Positions 6,273-8,027 of a stretch of DNA of 8,027 nt are shown in pieces. The stretch is from Desulfobacula sp. (lineage in GTDB: Bacteria; Desulfobacterota; Desulfobacteria; Desulfobacterales; Desulfobacteraceae): assembly GCA_023139225.1 (NCBI GenBank), contig JAGLNZ010000062.1, positions 1 through 8,027 of the forward strand, in the 5' to 3' direction. The first letter of the stretch is position 1; every line of letters starts with the position of its first letter. Made by a program: the position numbers and the translations under genes. Under the pieces are notes generated by a model. It searched no databases and was not told the DNA's origin. It was given only the letters and a program-made list of their open reading frames with translations.

Positions 6273-6339
6273 TTTGGGATAGTGGGGATGTCTTTTTTCA
6301 ATTGACCTCCTGAAAAGAAACAAGCCCCATTGTCCCAAA
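6273..6339 (+). repeat. Long intercistronic stem-loop between binding protein and ligase
   Basis: In RNA, 6273-6287 pairs with 6325-6339 as a 15-bp uninterrupted stem with two G-U pairs (outer TTTGGGA/TCCCAAA, inner GGGG/CCCC). The 37-base loop has a second short stem (TTTTCA 6295-6300 with TGAAAA 6311-6316). There is no T-run after it, so it is not a standard terminator. It ends 20 bases before the ligase ATG. It could stabilise the upstream message or lower ligase expression relative to the binding protein. Confidence 0.6.
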
Positions 6340-6359
6340 CTACAATGAAGGATGAGAAG

Positions 6360-7700
6360 ATGAATCGTCAAGAATACTGGAACCCTGTTTTGGAAACAAT
6401 GCCCCTGGAAAAACTTAAAGTTTTGCAGTTTAAAAAGTTTAAGCGGATATTAACCTGGGCATATACCCATTCAAAATTTCACAAAGCACTTTATGAAAAG
6501 GCAGGGTTAACCCCTGATGATATTCGTTCCCTGGATGATATTAAAAAGATTCCAAAGGTTGAAAAATCCATGATGAGAGGAATTCAGAATAAAGATCCCT
6601 TTCCCTATGGAGATGCCCTGTGTGTCCCCCTGGAAGAGGTCTCAGCCTTCAGGCAGACCAGCGGTACCACAGGACAGCCGGTTTATCAGCCTGATACCTG
6701 GCAGGATTGGGAATGGTGGTCGGAATGCTGGTCTTTTATTTTATGGGCCCAGGGATATCGACCGTCAGATCGTGTATTTCTTCCTTTTGGATATAATATT
6801 TTCGTGGCTTTCTGGGCCGGACATTATGCTGCGGAAAAGCTGGGCTGCGAAGTTGTTCCGGGAGGTGTTCTTGACACCCAGTCCCGTATTTTAAAAATTA
6901 AAGAATTAAAGGCAACAGCCATGATGGCAACGCCCACATATATTTTAAGAATGGCGGATGTGGCTAAAAATAAGATGGGAATAGATCCAAGTTCGCTTTC
7001 CATCAACAAGATTACCTGTGCCGGAGAGCCGGGCGCCGGTATCCCCAGCACAAAGAAAAGAATGGAAGATGCCTGGGGTGCAAAAGTTTATGACCACTCC
7101 GGTGCCACGGAAATCGGTGCATGGTCATACGAGTGCGAAAACCAGCCTTGCGGTATGCATGTTAATGAAGCCATGTTTCTTGTGGAGATCGAAGATCTTC
7201 AAACCGGTGAAATTATTGAAGAACCGGGCAGAAAAGGAAAAATGATCATCACTGCCCTGGACAGGATGGCACAGCCCTGTATCCGGTTTGATTCCAAAGA
7301 TGTGATAGAATGGGATTCTCAGCCTTGTACATGCGGCCGGTCATTCAGGCTGATCAAAGGCGGTGTCATTGGCCGGGCCGATGATATTACAAAGGTGAAA
7401 GGAGTGCTGCTTTCCCCTGGCTCCATAGAAGAGGTGGTCAGATCCATCAAAGGCCTTGGTGACGAGTTTGAGGTTATTGTGGACAAACAAGGGGATGTCG
7501 ACAGGATAAAGCTGAAAGTCGAACTCATGCCGGAAGTGACAAGATTGAGTATTGAAAATATTTTAAAAGACCAACTCAGGCTGAAAACAAACCTGGGGTA
7601 TCAAATTGAATACTATGATTACGGCAGCCTGCCAAGGTATGAAGTAAAGGCAAAACGGTTTAAGGATTTGCGAAAAAAAAATTTCAGTAAAAAGGAATAA
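6360..7700 (+). CDS. Phenylacetate-CoA ligase-family acyl-CoA ligase (PaaK-like, AMP-forming)
   Basis: A 446-residue adenylate-forming enzyme that would join a carboxylic acid to CoA through an acyl-AMP. The N-terminus (EYWNPVLETMPLEKLKVLQ) is typical of PaaK-like proteins. The P-loop motif is RQTSGTTGQPV (98-108), motif A5 is DHSGATEIG (245-253), motif A7-like is IRFDSKDV, and A8 is GRADDITKVKG (338-348). The C-terminal SLPRYEVKAKR places the likely catalytic lysine at K430. C259, H267, C323 and C325 (ECENQPCGMH and CTCGR) look like a zinc site seen in this family. I chose ATG 6360, with AAGGA (6348-6352) seven bases upstream, over the in-frame TTG 6330, which falls within the stem-loop's right arm, and over ATG 6345. 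The acid is unknown; aromatic acids are the family's classic substrates. A small gene follows after 5 bases. Confidence 0.92.
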   Translation: MNRQEYWNPVLETMPLEKLKVLQFKKFKRILTWAYTHSKFHKALYEKAGLTPDDIRSLDDIKKIPKVEKSMMRGIQNKDPFPYGDALCVPLEEVSAFRQTSGTTGQPVYQPDTWQDWEWWSECWSFILWAQGYRPSDRVFLPFGYNIFVAFWAGHYAAEKLGCEVVPGGVLDTQSRILKIKELKATAMMATPTYILRMADVAKNKMGIDPSSLSINKITCAGEPGAGIPSTKKRMEDAWGAKVYDHSGATEIGAWSYECENQPCGMHVNEAMFLVEIEDLQTGEIIEEPGRKGKMIITALDRMAQPCIRFDSKDVIEWDSQPCTCGRSFRLIKGGVIGRADDITKVKGVLLSPGSIEEVVRSIKGLGDEFEVIVDKQGDVDRIKLKVELMPEVTRLSIENILKDQLRLKTNLGYQIEYYDYGSLPRYEVKAKRFKDLRKKNFSKKE

Positions 7701-7705
7701 AGGCC

Positions 7706-7897
7706 ATGGAAAATTTCTCCAACTTGAATGTAATTAATGATAAAATCCTTAAAATAAAACAATTGCTGACTGAACTTGAAGCAGAAGCAGAGCAGTTTCC
7801 TGCGCTGTCAAGGAATTCAAAAAGAGCTTTGGTAAGTATAAAAATGCTGGAATTAAATATTTCGGATATCCTGGCGTTTGACCTGATTGAATCATAA
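7706..7897 (+). CDS. Small 63-residue protein of unknown function
   Basis: It begins five bases after the ligase stop. AAAGG (7699-7703) overlaps the stop codon and is close to the ATG; a better-spaced AAAAAGGA lies at 7690-7695. The gene ends just before the operon terminator. The protein is soluble and mostly helical by composition: a heptad-like stretch (DKILKIKQLLTELEAEAEQF) then KRALVSIKMLELNISDILAFDL. There is no signal peptide, membrane segment, cysteine or metal motif. The tight spacing and shared terminator suggest it works with the ligase or the same pathway, perhaps as a small partner protein, but I do not recognise the family. The reverse strand is open here too, but has no matching context. 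Confidence 0.72.
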   Translation: MENFSNLNVINDKILKIKQLLTELEAEAEQFPALSRNSKRALVSIKMLELNISDILAFDLIES

Positions 7898-7928
7898 GGG
7901 GTATAAACGCCATTATCTGTACAATTTC

Positions 7929-7978
7929 GGGGGCCGGCACTTTATTCAAAAATGATGTTGTCAGCCCCCTTTTTTTTT
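7929..7978 (+). terminator. Rho-independent terminator of the binding-protein/ligase operon
   Basis: GGGGGC (7929-7934) pairs with GCCCCC (7964-7969). After one mismatch the stem extends through GGCA/TGTC with one G-U pair. Nine T residues (7970-7978) follow directly. It lies 31 bases after the small gene's stop and closes the unit. The remaining 49 bases to the window end show no feature. Confidence 0.9.
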
Positions 7979-8027
7979 GATAGCCATTGGGTGTTATTAG
8001 ACTGTACTCTTAGTTCAAAATTTAGAG

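Noticed and set aside
6305..6310. ACCTCC in the intercistronic loop pairing with GGAGGT at 5165-5170 as a long-range switch
   Set aside because: Six complementary bases over a kilobase apart are easily chance. Mentioned only as a side note to the stem-loop finding.
6330..6359. Earlier in-frame TTG (6330) or ATG (6345) as the ligase start
   Set aside because: TTG 6330 lies inside the stem and neither has a good ribosome site. ATG 6360 has AAGGA at proper spacing and matches the family's usual N-terminus.
7749..7949. Minus-strand reading frame of 66 residues over the small gene
   Set aside because: It runs through the terminator region and lacks a good start context, while the plus-strand small gene fits the operon spacing.

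Overview
The window is about 8 kb of AT-rich bacterial DNA, densely coding. It carries one partial gene on the minus strand at the left edge and seven complete genes on the plus strand. The gene content points to an anaerobe, most likely a sulfate-reducing member of the Desulfobacterales (Desulfobacter or Desulfobacula-like). It includes a flavodiiron oxygen/NO reductase, a PAS-LuxR regulator, a TRAP-type binding protein and a phenylacetate-CoA-ligase-family enzyme. The taxonomic call is an inference from gene content and style, not from a marker gene.

Left part (1-654): the N-terminal third of a flavodiiron protein runs leftward off the window. It is separated by a roughly 200-base AT-rich divergent intergenic region from the rightward genes. 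That region carries a perfect 8+8 inverted repeat (561-578) just upstream of a plausible rightward promoter.

Middle part (655-5052): four genes in the same direction with short gaps or overlaps, probably one transcription unit. They encode a SRPBCC plus SDR (TIGR01777/YfcH-like) fusion protein, a polytopic membrane protein of unknown function with an HxH motif, a DHH/DHHA1 phosphoesterase of the NrnA-like type whose start overlaps the previous stop, and a PAS plus coiled-coil plus LuxR-type HTH regulator with an odd start region. The run ends in a 13-bp perfect hairpin that overlaps the regulator's stop codon.

Right part (5053-7978): a promoter-like sequence leads into a leader of about 120 nt. 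This leader contains a 13-nt perfect complement of the usual bacterial 16S rRNA 3' end, placed well upstream of the real ribosome binding site. It is followed by an orphan TRAP-family solute-binding protein, a 15-bp intercistronic stem, a phenylacetate-CoA-ligase-like acyl-CoA ligase, a 63-residue small protein and a strong Rho-independent terminator. The simplest reading is an uptake-and-activation module for a carboxylic (possibly aromatic) acid, with the upstream PAS-LuxR protein as a candidate regulator. No membrane subunits (DctQ/DctM) of the transporter are present here.

No rRNA, tRNA, CRISPR array, insertion sequence or phage feature was seen. The most interesting unexplained structures are the non-coding elements around the binding-protein gene: the 16S-complementary leader element and the long intercistronic stem.
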